From contig VFFE01009197.1 of NCBI GenBank assembly GCA_008921705.1, forward strand, positions 1,499,490-1,563,489: DNA of 64,000 nt, given 5' to 3'. This DNA is from Burhinus oedicnemus (Eukaryota; Chordata; Aves; Charadriiformes; Burhinidae). Shown here in pieces: positions 1 to 11,200 of this stretch. A model generated the notes under the pieces. That model ran no database searches and was not told the DNA's origin. It saw only the letters and a program-made list of their open reading frames with translations. The translations under genes were made by a program, and so were the position numbers. Position 1 is the stretch's first letter. Each line of letters begins with the position of its first letter.

Positions 1-3000
1 TAGCTGCAAGACCACAGGAAACCTAATAACTGGTATCTCCAGTCTGGAGATCTATTATGCACTCCCTAGGTAACATTGCTGGTTTTCACCTTTGTCTGGA
101 AACTTCCAGCACACGCCTGATTCTAAACTCTGAAATTTAGAAGTGCATGCTTCCCTGATATGCAAGATAATACTTCTCCTCCCCCGCCTCTTTTTTTTCT
201 TGCCTTACCTCAAGGTGGTGCAAGCCGTTTGTAATCAGAGACCTGGCTACACAAATCATCCCAACAATTCCTGTTAACACCGAGCAGGTAATTCCAATTC
301 CATTACAGCCATTCCAAGTTCTTCCCTAAACTTCTTGCAATGATACAGACACATGGTATTAACTTGCTTTTTTCTTCCCATTTCAACTTTTATAAAAAAC
401 ATTTTCTCTCAAGGAAAACATAGCTGTTAAAGGCATCCTGAGCATTCAGCTATATCTGCATATAAGTTATGTCACTGTAAAAGAGTATTTTTGAATGTTT
501 GGCTTATGGTTACTGTCACTTCTTTTTCCTCTGACTCACAATAAGCACGTTTAGAAGGATTTGCATGCAAAACAACAAGCAAAGTGAACAAAGTCCAAGA
601 GAAAAGCCACTGCTTATAATAAAAAAATCAAGTGGTACAACAACATTTTAAAGAAACAGTCTAAACTTGAAAACCTACATATATCTTTCCCCTAGAAAAA
701 AGCTTAACCATTCAAACACTTCTGCTTTCATTTCTTGGTCTTCCAAAAAGCAAATCCACACTACGTCAACTTTCAAAATACCAATTTTAATCTGGATTTT
801 TACCAAGAGTTCATTTAAGAATCAGTTAAGCGCACATTAAATTTTAACGTAGAAAGGCATTGTGCCTCAGCTCCATCTGCTGCAAAGCAATTGAAAGGGA
901 ATAACTACAACTCAGTTTTTTTAATTTTGAAAACTAGTATCTTAAGTTCTCACCAAAAATAAGTGTAAATGACAAGCTTATGTTTTCTAATGAGAATGAC
1001 TTACAGCTGCATGAAATTGCTGCTGCTTTGACCGATGTTTGCCTGCCTCTGCCACCACACAGGCAGGGGAGCTCATCTGCTACTTCAGCCACACAGGAAA
1101 ACAGGAAGATGCTCGAGCCAGAGATCTAACGGCACTCGGAGAATTTACAGAAGGAAGAATGAGTTTAAGTAGAAGCAGCCCAGAGATCAGTGCAGACCAT
1201 CCCTCTGCTTAGTCCTTAAATTTACACGGAAATTCCCTGCTCATTGTACGCTACTTTTCACTACTGTGCGGAGAAAGTATGACAAACCCCCGCCCCCTAG
1301 GTTTTAACTTGTGGAAGTCAGAATAGAAATTAAAACTCCTCCTTTGCAGGTTTGGTTAAGAGCTCTTTCTACTTGCATAATTTTATTAGATAATACTTTT
1401 CACTTGTAACTGGAACCGAGAACAGACAACCTTTAAGAATCCCATCATCCTTTCTGAATAAAGAACCAGCAATTCATTTGTTTGCATAAAAGTCTTACTG
1501 TATCTTTCCATTCTTCTTCTATTGCCTAATAACTTCCTACATCCTTTCAAGGAGTAGACAACAATTTTGCCACTAGCTAAGTGCAAAAAAAAAAAAAAAT
1601 AAAAAAAAAAAATCATCTTTTAGGATTCTCTTCTAATCCTAAACCTTTAGTATTGCCCTGTTTTGGCCAAGAAATAGCAGCAGGATCTTTGTCCTCAAAG
1701 TGATAATTAAAATGCTGATTACTGAACCACATTCAAAGACCTCCATAAAAGCTTCAGACTGTAATGATATAGGTTAGGCATGAACAGTGAAAGCTGTGCC
1801 ATGTTAGCAGAGGAACGAAAGGCCAGCTGCTGTTCATATCTGTAGAGTAGGTGCGGAAGCATTTCCCTATTTATTCTGATAAATGAGGAAGTTCATACCA
1901 TCCAACATTACACAATGGGGTGGGGCTTTTGGTTTTGGGGTTTGGTTTTTTTATGCTATAGTTTCAATGGTCTGATGTCATTTAGAAGTGGGGTCACTCT
2001 TAGCAAGGCACAAGATAAAGAACTACTCACTAAGCATGGTCTGAGAACAGTGTTCAAGACTCACCAGCACTTAAATGTAAACACACGTATAGAAAATATA
2101 TGCATTCAAAAACTGACATACAACAAGATGAAGGTTTGGAGGATAGTACTGCACCTTTTACATGAAATCTGTAAGTCAGACTGTTCAATAACCTACCAGA
2201 TCTCTCTAAAATGTAGATACAGTGGGTTGAAGTGAGGAGGTATCCTTGAAGTTTACCTCTGGCTTCTTCAGCTTTCCTTGCTTAGCATGTGTCCACACTG
2301 ATTTTACTACAAAATTAATTCAAATAAAAAGGAAAGGAAAATATGTTAAGCCCTCAGTTTTTGCCTACACAATTCCACCAAACATATAGGTTTGTTAGCA
2401 TCTACTAAGGAGCTGAAACAGGAACTTAAGAGACTACTCTTCAGTGTGATTAAGATACATGGAGTCATATGTATTTAAATGCCTTAAGCACTCTTGAAGA
2501 CTTCTTGGAGTCCTTTAAATACTTAAGTCATTGCTTATATTTAATATTGTTATAGAATAGGACTGCTTCTCACAGGCTATTTTGAATCTGCATTCATATA
2601 CACATAGATACACACACAAATTCTTTTTTTTTTTTTCCCCAATTCAGTTTAAATCCTGACTATTTAACACTCAGACCACTACAGTACATTATATTGTCTC
2701 AGAACATCTACATTATTGGAATGTAGTTCCACAAGACCAAAGAAGGGTTTTGTCTTCAAGGAGTAAAAAAAAAATTATTCTATAGAGGAAAACTTAATGT
2801 TATTGTGATTTAGTTTAGGATTTTTTAGGAAAATTTGTAGCTATTATCACAAGCCATTATTATGCAAATCCCTTAAAATAATGAAGCAGCACTACAGAGA
2901 CAGTGTGTGGATCCTGAGAATATGCAGTCTTTCTGGTTTATGCTATCAAAATAGCACCACTTTCTTCTTATGAAGACCCAGACTTCCAAAAATGTGTCCA

Positions 3001-4419
3001 TCATTTCTTCTCAACGAGGATTATATCACAAGAAAGAAGGTACATTCGCTACTCTGAAGCACTGAGAAATGATTCATCTGCTGAAGCAAAGACTTGGAAG
3101 AACTATCTCCCATGCGCTCAGTCTTTCTAGAGAGAGAATGGATTGGCATAAAATAAGGGTCTTATACAGCAAGGGTAAGAAGAGACAGCAATGACTGTGA
3201 TCACGTTAGGGCTGGAGCTACATCCCAGACAGAATCAGCTGTTCAAATCATGGACTGAGCAAAGAGCAACCCCCTCCCTGTAGACCATTTTGTCATCACC
3301 ATACCGCACACAAACAGCAAGTACTTCCAGGGATGGAGCTACTTCAGAGACTCAGTCTTGCTCTGATCAAATCTTCTTGTCAGAACCTGGGCATTGTGGC
3401 AGACACCAGAGGTTTTAGTAGAAATGCAATGGCAAATCAGATGAAGGATAATACTTTTGGGCTCCCTTAAATGATTGCTCTGCTTTTATATTCTGAAATT
3501 ACGGCATCAGCATAACCCCTTTGGACCTCCTCCATTTTAACCAGTTCATAAGCATATCCAACAAAAATTCCTCCAGCTCCACAGAACAGGAATTATAAAG
3601 CAATTTAGCCAAGCTGTGAAGCCATAAATTAGTGAAATTACAGTCTCTTAGCTTTAAAATTTTAGAGTCCTCTTTGGATTCAGCCAAAATATTTAGGCAG
3701 ACCATTCCTTGTTTTTCTAAATAGAATGCAAGAATAATGAAAGTAGCTGGCAACCGATTCATGGACAACTCGGTCATATTTACAAAGTCCATCAGTTAAC
3801 CATGAGCATCCTTGGTTTGTCTGTTCAGCTTCCTCAGATTTCATTTTTCCTAAAATAATCAGAGAGCGACAACAAAAGGCCAAGTAGCTACCAACTATTG
3901 GTTCATTGAGTAGCTCTGCTCTTGGTCTAAGTTCGTTCTTATGTGAACTGCCCGTGATGCCGAGCCTTAGAGGAGAGCGTTAACTCCTTCTTCCAAAGAG
4001 GGTCCAGAAAGATTACCAGAATGGAAGTCAACTATTTCTTAAGAATCCAGATTTGGAACAGTGACTTTTGCTTTGAGTTTCAAAGAAAGATGAATCTCAA
4101 AAAGCAGGTATAGACTGGTTCAGAGTTTAAAGGTAGGCCTCTTTATGGTATCATTTTTACTTAGGTGAGCGCTGTTTGACTGGTTTCTCTTCAGCATCCC
4201 AAAGTCATACACACGGTATTTCTTTCCCCTACAACATGCACATTACTCAATGACAACACCTTTTTCCAGATATTCTTATGTGTTTCTCCAAGGTCTGTAA
4301 GTAAGGCTGTTAAACAATTCGAACACCTAAATTGTGAAGGATGTCGTGGAAAGCATTCTCTAAGGAACCCAATTACATCTGCTGTACGCAGAGCAGCAAT
4401 GCCAATTAATTCACAATTA
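1..4419. other. Unique AT-rich DNA, no gene recognised
   Basis: No interspersed repeat of a family I know and no convincing coding region is visible. Low-complexity spots are an interrupted A tract (1585-1612), a T13 tract (2624-2636) and a G/T-rich stretch (1917-1951). Two weak minus-strand exon-like segments are noted under findings: one with a donor-like site at 1013/1014 and one with a donor-like site near 196. Short open frames on both strands have skewed composition and look accidental. Confidence 0.6.
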
Positions 4420-4425
4420 CTTCAG
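4420..4425. repeat. Target-site duplication, left copy (CTTCAG)
   Basis: The hexamer CTTCAG directly precedes the LTR and recurs directly after it at 4781-4786. A 6-bp duplication is the usual signature of alpha/beta-type (class II) retroviral integrases. Because both copies abut a single LTR, the locus is a solo LTR and not a truncated provirus. Confidence 0.9.
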
Positions 4426-4503
4426 TGTTGCGAAGGATAGCCATGCCATTCGCCAAGCAGAGGGAAGACACAGTCGCTCAATATGAGTGATCAGCATACT
4501 TCG

Positions 4504-4509
4504 TTTATT
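4504..4509 (-). promoter_or_regulatory. LTR polyadenylation signal AATAAA
   Basis: The minus strand reads CAATAAACG here, about 20 bases downstream of the LTR TATA box, in the position expected for a retroviral R-region polyadenylation signal. It is probably inert in the solo LTR unless the promoter is used. Confidence 0.6.
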
Positions 4510-4525
4510 GAGACACAATCATCAA

Positions 4526-4536
4526 GCTTTATATGC
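4526..4536 (-). promoter_or_regulatory. LTR TATA box
   Basis: The minus strand reads GCATATAAAGC, a good TATA match inside the solo LTR and just upstream of its AATAAA. If active it would drive minus-strand transcription toward lower coordinates. Confidence 0.6.
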
Positions 4537-4780
4537 TTGTTAATTAGCTCATACATATTACAAAAGCTAAGCTCATTATTGGCTGTTTCCTTAAAAGGCC
4601 AGTCCCGCCTCATGTTACTGTTCAAAGTTGTTTTCCACTAAATTCCCAGGCCAGCATGACCTTCGTAAATTCCTTGTCAGCACCTGGCTCACTGTAATCA
4701 GGCCCTTATGCTAACAAGGAGATTGCTTGTACAAATGTTCTGTGGACCCGTGCCCGTTCTCATAGAGCCACTCTGCAACA

Positions 4781-4786
4781 CTTCAG
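4781..4786. repeat. Target-site duplication, right copy (CTTCAG)
   Basis: Identical to 4420-4425 and directly abutting the CA terminus of the LTR. The perfect match indicates that little substitution has hit this site since integration. Confidence 0.9.
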
Positions 4787-6772
4787 GAAGTGCAGCACGT
4801 TTACTGCCACAGGATTACAAATAACAGTCATTCATAGTCATAGTAGAACCAGTTCTTGAAAGTCAAATACTCATTTACAATACATAAAGCGCACAATCGG
4901 AGTAATGCTCAAATATCCTGCTGCTATCTTGGTCGCATGTAGTCCTCTGTAGCTGTGTCTCTGGAAAGTCTATTGTCATTTTTGCAAAAAGACAGGCATT
5001 GGTCAGGAGGTTACTACAGCAGTGCTTTTCAAAACCAAAGGCAGAAGGAAAAGACAATGAAAGAAAATAAATAAAGAGCTGTGACGTCTCAGGCAAGCCA
5101 AGCTTATCTCAGAGTATTCTGAGCACATATTAAATGACAATGTGTGAGCTGCAAGGCTCATCTTCATTGCAGAGTGGGAACCTTCCTCAATTTATGCATC
5201 AGAGCTGAAGGGGTTATTAGAAGGCTGGTGATTTAAATGACTTCTGCTGGATTTTTGATATTTGCTTGAGCTCAAAGGGACATTTTTTTCCCCAGACTCA
5301 ACAATGGTAAGTCATCTTAATTCATGCAGCTGATTGGTTTACAGTATGTTCAAAGGAAGGATTTGATTGATTTGAGTTCAAGGTTCATTTATACATGAGT
5401 GATATGCTCTAGTCTTTACCACTTCTAAAGTTTTGAAGGACAAATTAAGTTTGACAGTATAACAAACAAAAGCACATGAAGAAACTGAAAGACTGAAGAT
5501 ATCCAGAGAACATTCTCTAACGGTTCTCTTGTAACACTTCATATTTGAGTATGTGACTCATTACTTTTGTACCATATACAAGACAGGTTAGAATAAAACT
5601 TGACTAAAACCAGGAGCAAGTCAGTTAATATTTATCTTCAAAAGACTTTTCCTACTTGTCATACAGTAAATGTATCTAGTATGTAGTGCAACTCTATTAA
5701 TTTTGGCTCCGATCTCTATTTTTGTATACAGATACTGGTTTCTTGCATTAAAATTCAGAGGAGGAATCTGATTCCCCTGATAAAGTTAACTATTATAAAT
5801 AAATTACAGGGGTATCCCAAGTAATGTCCTTGATTTAATCAACAGGAAGTTAATGAGGCCAAATTGATGGCAGAAATTAGGCAAGACCAGCTGACAGGTA
5901 TTTACAGATACGTTCAGCAGATAAGACTGTGGAATCAATACGGAATCTCAGCAAGTGAGGCCATCTGTTATGGAGACAAGTTGAAGTGCTTTACTTTCCT
6001 CCTCTTAACCTCAACAGAACACAGCTCATGATAGGGCAAAGCAAAGAGGTGCAAAAGGTTAAAGCTTTCAGTTAGTAATTTTTACTGAAGTCAAAGAAAT
6101 CTTTACAGCCTTCACGATGCTTTAATTATAAGAAGTATGCATGAATGGCTTTCTTACTGCATTTTGTTCATCTTTGAAAAGAAAGCAAAATCTACAGCTT
6201 CGTTTATAAAAAGTTAGAACAGCGTAAGTATAATTTGAATTCGTTTGATACAACATTTGGTTGCAACAATTATCCATGCTAGTGATATATCTTGTTCTCG
6301 TGCTCCTGCCTCTGTACGGTATTGGTGGCCACAGCAACCTGAAGGTAAACATTAGGGCAGAACACTAAAAAACAAGCAACACATCCACAAAACTCAAAGA
6401 GCTCCTTAGCCTCTACTTCCATATTGTAGACCCTGAGGATGTCTACACTTACACTCCACCGTTCATCCATGCTCAGCATAATATGCTTTTCTAAAAGAGT
6501 TTCTATTCATCAGTTCACAAGTCTGCCTTCTAGTCCACACCATGTGTTCAATAGATTAAAAATGACTGAGTAGGCACATCACTGCTAAGGTCCTTTGTCC
6601 TTTTCTGCTACTCTCTTTCCCATAGGAAACTCATTATTTGGAGGAAATTACAGCTAGGGTATCATTTCACATGCAGTCTGTAGTTGCGATAGGAAAGGAA
6701 TTCTGCACTGATACATAAGAAGTTTACTACACTCTTAATTTTTAAAAATTACTGGTTTTGTTCTTTGCTACC
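4787..6772. other. Unique AT-rich DNA
   Basis: No gene or known repeat recognised. At 5281-5312 the plus strand shows a T7C4-type polypyrimidine tract ending in CAG, then 11 bases (5296-5306), then GTAAGTC. This is a microexon-like arrangement described under findings. Open frames on the minus strand near 4.9-5.1 and 6.1-6.5 kb have no recognisable motif. Confidence 0.6.
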
Positions 6773-6849
6773 TTTTCACATATTTATTAACTAAATACAC
6801 GTATTTATTCAAAATCAGTAAGTTTTTTCTCTACAGGACATGCTGGAAA
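6773..6849 (+). repeat. 77-bp dispersed direct repeat, copy A
   Basis: Bases 6773-6849 match 7845-7921 at 73 of 77 positions by eye. The offset is a constant 1,072 bp and there are no indels. Similarity stops sharply on both sides, so this is not the remnant of a whole 1-kb tandem duplication. The unit starts TTTTCACATATTTATT and ends GCTGGAAA, and it contains a polypyrimidine tract followed by CAG. I do not recognise the family. Confidence 0.85.
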
Positions 6850-7844
6850 CCTTTGTAAAGGTTTGTGTCTATTGTTTTATTACTTAGACCATAGAAACAT
6901 TTGTTCTATCTGCCCTTCATCATAAGGTGCCAATAGAATTTTTTTCTACACACCCCCCCTCCGCCCTAGTTTGTTCACAGCTCATTTAAATTAAAAGCCA
7001 TAAAAATCTCCCATCACTAACACTTGGCTAATTACAATCCCATTGACTACATAAAAATTTTCATTCTTTGTGATCCTGATTTCAAACAGTACAAGAATAT
7101 ACTCCAGGAGAGATACAGACTTAAAATTGAGCTGAAACATTAAAGTAATTAAGTCAACTGGTTTCCAAGATGCCTTATACCCTTTTATGCTGGGCATAAT
7201 AGGTTGATATAATCAATTATATATGTAAATTATTTTTTTCCTCCTCTCTTCCAGTTAAAAGTCTTATGCACCCTTGTATGAGCACGTTCATATATGACAT
7301 CTCATCCTCAAGGTACTGCAACTTGGACTGGGAAACCTATGGTCAGAGGCATAATTTATTTATATGCCTGATAGCTACATGGGTTCTCCCTCCTAAAACC
7401 AGAAAGCATGTATCTAGTAACATCTCAGAAATCTCTAATGTCAACTTAAAATTCCCATATTCCACCTCTCCCTTCCACCCCACCAAGTGGGGAATGTTCC
7501 TGCAGCAACACAGCATGAGCAAATTTGAAGATTTATCGAAGTATAAAAAAGGAAAATCAAAGTCACCCCCCAAAAAACCCCAAAAACATCAACCCAAATC
7601 CCACAAACTTAGAAAAGGGTGTCCTTGTCTCTTTACCGTACTGATTACAAAAGGGACTGATACAATGCTGACCTTTCTTGGTCTCTCCATAGTCTGGTGC
7701 AGATAGCCATATTGTTGTGTTTGCAGAGAAAAATACCAACCACCTTTAGGAAATAAAAAAATAATTCCTGATCTTGTTTAAAGTTTCCTTTCACTTTTAC
7801 AGCCAAGCAGTATTGAAAAATTCTAAGTAGATTTTGGAAAAAAG
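6850..7844. other. Segment between the two 77-bp repeats
   Basis: This 995-bp segment holds the longest open frame outside CR1 (7266-7706, plus strand, 146 codons). The frame is rich in lysine and proline where the DNA becomes an A/C low-complexity tract (7566-7600) and has no domain I recognise. I regard it as probably non-coding. The flanking direct repeats raise the possibility that the segment is a mobile or duplicated unit, but no TG...CA or inverted termini are evident. Confidence 0.4.
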
Positions 7845-7921
7845 TTTTCACATATTTATTAACTAAGTATACGTATTTATTCAAAATCAGTAAGTTTTTT
7901 CCCTACAGGACACGCTGGAAA
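7845..7921 (+). repeat. 77-bp dispersed direct repeat, copy B
   Basis: Second copy of the unit at 6773-6849, same orientation, with four substitutions, all transitions as I read them (two near 7866-7870, one near 7902, one at 7913). The DNA outside each copy is unrelated. Confidence 0.85.
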
Positions 7922-9139
7922 TACCCACTCTCTCTAACTTGCTTCCTGTATCATCATTTAGCTGCCCAAATGGTGGCTCTGTCAAATTCACGCACAGGTT
8001 TCGTTAGGACTGTATGGGTACACAATGAACCAGACACCTAATCCTTTCTCATTATTGCCCATGTCAGACAATGGACAAAAATCTCTTCAGATTCACTCCG
8101 TGTATCCCATATACCAACTCTGAAAGTACTTTCCAAAGGTAGCCAAGAGGCTGACATGGTAGCTTTCAATGTACACAACATGCAGGTTAGAACTATTGAC
8201 ACTTCTACAACAGGGAAAATAGATTTCCTAATGGTAAACCTGGTTATAGTTCAGTAAAATACAAGTTGAGTTACTGGTGATGCTGCATTGCATCTGAACC
8301 AAAGGTACCTTTGGCTTCAATCCTACCTATAAGTATCTAATACAGGAATTCTTCTGAAAGAAACAGATGACGTGCAGGGAAGCAAGTATTTTTTTCAGCA
8401 GTGCATGGAGGCAAGTCACTAACAGAGTGCATTGCCTCCCATGCATGATCCCATCAGTTTGCACATCCACATGGATTTCCAAGAGTTAGCGTAGACTGTT
8501 TTCAGTGTTCTGGACAGAAAAGTATGTCAGTTAATTCTACTCCTAAAGTCAGATTTTATTCCTGTCCTCACCAGGATATCTGAATATAGTCACGTCTCTA
8601 CTTAGGGGGGGGGGGGAGAAAAGAAAGAAAAAAAAAAAAAAAAGAAGAGAATAACTAGTTTAAATTCATAAAATAACTCAACTACAACTTCAGATCATAC
8701 CCTGTCCTCCTCTGGAACTCCTACAGCAACAGCTGCAGTAGAAGAGGTTCTGTTGGCCTCACTGTGCCAGAATTCTGTTTTCTAAAACTGAAATCCCTCA
8801 GCCAGTTGTGTGTGCAACTGAAGTGCACGAGTCTCACCCTACAGTGCAGGCCAGGGAAAGCTTTGTGTCGCAGGGGTACACACACTGTGTTCTTCTGAAA
8901 AGCAGATACAAAAAGAAGCCAGAAAGCCACTTCATTTAGTACAAGCTGCATAGCAGGATCTCTTATCTTGTTATAACACTACTTCATTTAGAGGCGATTC
9001 TTGTCCCACCAAACAGCTAATAGATATGCTCAATTCTACTCCAAATCCACACTACTGCTTCTCTTGACTAGAGTGAGGGCATAGAAACAAGAATTCAGCA
9101 ATTGAGCTGCTCAGAGAGTAGAACCAACTTTGACCAAAG
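7922..9139. other. Unique DNA with a G12/A-rich tract
   Basis: No gene recognised. A run of 12 G (8605-8616) passes into a GA/A-rich tract up to about 8650, a purine-only stretch of some 45 bases. The rest is ordinary AT-rich sequence. Confidence 0.6.
8605..8650 (+). repeat. Purine tract, G12 then A-rich
   Basis: Twelve consecutive G are followed by AGAAAAGAAAG and a long A run. Such homopurine strands are prone to slippage and sequencing error, so the exact lengths should be treated with caution. Confidence 0.8.
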
Positions 9140-9912
9140 TCATAGACTCATAGAATGGTTTAGGTTGGAAGGGACCTTCAAGATCATCTAGTTCCAACCT
9201 CCCTGCCATGGGCAAGGACACCTCCTACTAGACCAGGTTGCTCAAAGCCCTGTCCAACCTGTCCTTGAACAGCTCCAGGGATGGGGCAGCCACAACTTCT
9301 CTGGCCAGCCTGTTCCAGTGCCTCACCACCCTCAGAGTGAAAAATTTCTTCCTGAGATCTAATCTAAATCTCCCCTCTTGCAGTGTGAAGCCATTACCCC
9401 TCATCCTATCACTACATGCCCTTGTAAAAAGTCCCTCTCCAGCTTTCTTGTAGGCCGCCTTCAGATACTGGAAGGCTGCTCTAAGGTCTCCCCGGGGCCT
9501 TCTCTTCTCCAGGCTGAACAACCCCAACTCTCTCAGCCTGTCCTCACAGCAGAGGTGCTCTAACACTCTGATCATCTTCGTGGCCTCCTCTGGACCCGCT
9601 CCAACAGATCCATGTCCTTCTGCTGTTGGAGGCCCCAGAGCTGGACACAGTATTCCAGGTGGGGTCTCACCAGAGTGGAGCAGAGGGGCAGAATCCCCTC
9701 CCTCGCCCTGCTGGCCACGCTTCTTTTGATGTCGCCCAGGATGCAGTTGGCTTTCTGGGCTGCCAGTGCACATTGCTGGCTCATGTTGAGCTTCTCATCT
9801 ACCAACACCCCAAGTCCCTCTCCTCAGGGCTGCTCTTGGTCCATTCTCCACCCAGCCCGTATTTTTGCTTGGGATTGCCCCAACCCATGTGCATGACCTT
9901 GTCCTTGAAGAA
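9140..9912 (-). mobile_element. CR1 LINE, 5'-truncated (about 770 bp)
   Basis: Read on the minus strand, this copy starts inside ORF2 after the reverse-transcriptase domain and runs through the ORF2 C-terminus into the short 3' UTR. It ends with the CR1 tail, seen on the plus strand as TCATAGACTCATAGAATGG at 9140. Recognisable ORF2 segments include the [15 protein letters not shown] block (about 9770-9810) and [10 protein letters not shown] (about 9510). Frameshifts divide it: one frame covers 9572-9808 and another 9228-9773. It carries the one-base deletion shared by this subfamily at about 9580-9600. It is non-autonomous and almost certainly inactive. Confidence 0.95.
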
Positions 9913-11128
9913 CATTATTAAGCACAAGAAAGTATGACATTCTACCTTTTTTTCTGTTTTATACTTATATTCTACCCCGTAGATTCAGCCAGCTTTTCAC
10001 ATGAAATCTGATCAAAAAGAACAAAAGCAACTCAGAATTTACCATGGAATGGCAAAACCATGAAGGAAATTTAAACTACGTTATCTACAAAAAAGAGAAA
10101 TCCTGTGGCATTATAAGCACTCAACTTACCGAATTAAGTTGTGCACACATGTTGCTCATTAAGCAAGCCTTATCTTACACGGTAACCAAAAGGACGGCTT
10201 TTGAACAAGAACAACTCCTTCAAGGATTGAGTATAAAAATTAGCTGCACTGAATTAATGTGAAACCACTTACAAAGCTTTGTCTTTTCGAGATTGCAAAT
10301 TCAACGACTGCCAGCCTGTCAGGAGAATTCTATTGAGCACAATCAGCACTTGGAAACTTACATAAATTACAGCTGCCTATTTCCAGTGGAAATAATTTTA
10401 GGTTAAATGCTTGCATATGCTAGTTTATCCACCTGGATGGTATCTGATTTTTAACAAGACTTCATTCTACTTTCCAGTAGAAAAATCAGAATCTCAGTAA
10501 TTCAGAAGTCAAAAGATTGGTATAATACATTACCTGAAGCAAAAATTTCATTAAATTGCAAAGACACACCTACCTGTGTTTACACAACTTCTGCAAAAAA
10601 AATTCATCCCTTTTCCCTTCAATTCACCTCTCAGTACAATGCTATTATATTTCCTTGCCAGTTGAGTCTAAGGGAACAGTATTAAAAAGGGAAAAAAACA
10701 CTTAGCTTCATTCATGCAGAACATTTTGTCTGCAAACCATAGATAGTGTCATGGCTGCAATGCTTAGAATCTTTTGTGGTACAGGAAGCTTTTGAGACAT
10801 AAAACATTATGATATTCCTAAAGATTCTTCAATACGTTGAAAAGCAATCCAAAAAATAAAAAGCTTACAACGTGAAGTACAGAATCACGGACTTCTTTTG
10901 AAGATTGCCAGGCTAAAGAGGTGCCCTCAACCACCTGCCTCCTACTAGCCAGCACTATCATGTACTTACACATTATACTTTGAGGCAATAATATGATTTT
11001 GGCTGTATTGCCTGAGAACCAGAACTCAGTTAACTTGCTTCTTGACTAGACTGCCTCAAAAAAGCACAGTATTACTCTAGTTTTTCTTCTTCCAGCAGGG
11101 GATGTGTAAAAACAAGGGAAGGTTTATA
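9913..11128. other. Unique AT-rich DNA
   Basis: No gene or known repeat recognised. On the minus strand two splice-like junctions lie close together: a polypyrimidine-CAG/GTAATG junction at 10533/10534, and a 17-base segment (10573-10589) between TTTTTTTTGCAG and GTAGGTG. Both may be chance. Confidence 0.55.
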
Positions 11129-11200
11129 AAATAAGCTCTACACTACTCACTTACATTAACTACGAAATAAGCTCTACACTTCTCACTTACATGAACACTG
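11129..11200 (+). repeat. Tandem duplication, 36-bp unit x 2
   Basis: The unit beginning AAATAAGCTCTACACT occurs at 11129-11164 and again at 11165-11200, with two mismatches in the first 31 bases. It looks like a local, relatively recent slippage duplication. Confidence 0.85.

Larger units (their letters stand above)
4426..4780 (-). mobile_element. Solo LTR of a class II-type endogenous retrovirus
   Basis: The 355-bp element has TG...CA termini and a perfect 6-bp terminal inverted repeat (TGTTGC/GCAACA), and it is bounded by the CTTCAG duplication. Read on the minus strand it has a TATA-like box (4526-4536) followed by an AATAAA polyadenylation signal (4504-4509). That order puts the U3/R boundary in the right-hand part on the plus strand and fixes the orientation as minus. 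No gag, pol or env sequence flanks it, so the internal region was presumably lost by LTR-LTR recombination. The 6-bp duplication and short length suggest an alpha- or beta-retrovirus-like (ERVK-type) group. I cannot name the family without a repeat library. Confidence 0.88.

Noticed and set aside
7266..7706. 146-codon plus-strand open frame
   Set aside because: Its K/P-rich part comes from an A/C low-complexity tract, there is no domain or splice context I recognise, and the region is AT-rich. Kept only as context for the direct repeats.
9228..9773. 181-codon minus-strand open frame as a host gene
   Set aside because: It is CR1 ORF2 C-terminal sequence in part and a shifted frame of the same element in the rest.
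10573..10589. 17-nt minus-strand microexon-like segment between TTTTTTTTGCAG and GTAGGTG
   Set aside because: Not a multiple of three, and in a region with several similar chance pairs. Illustrates how common such pairs are.
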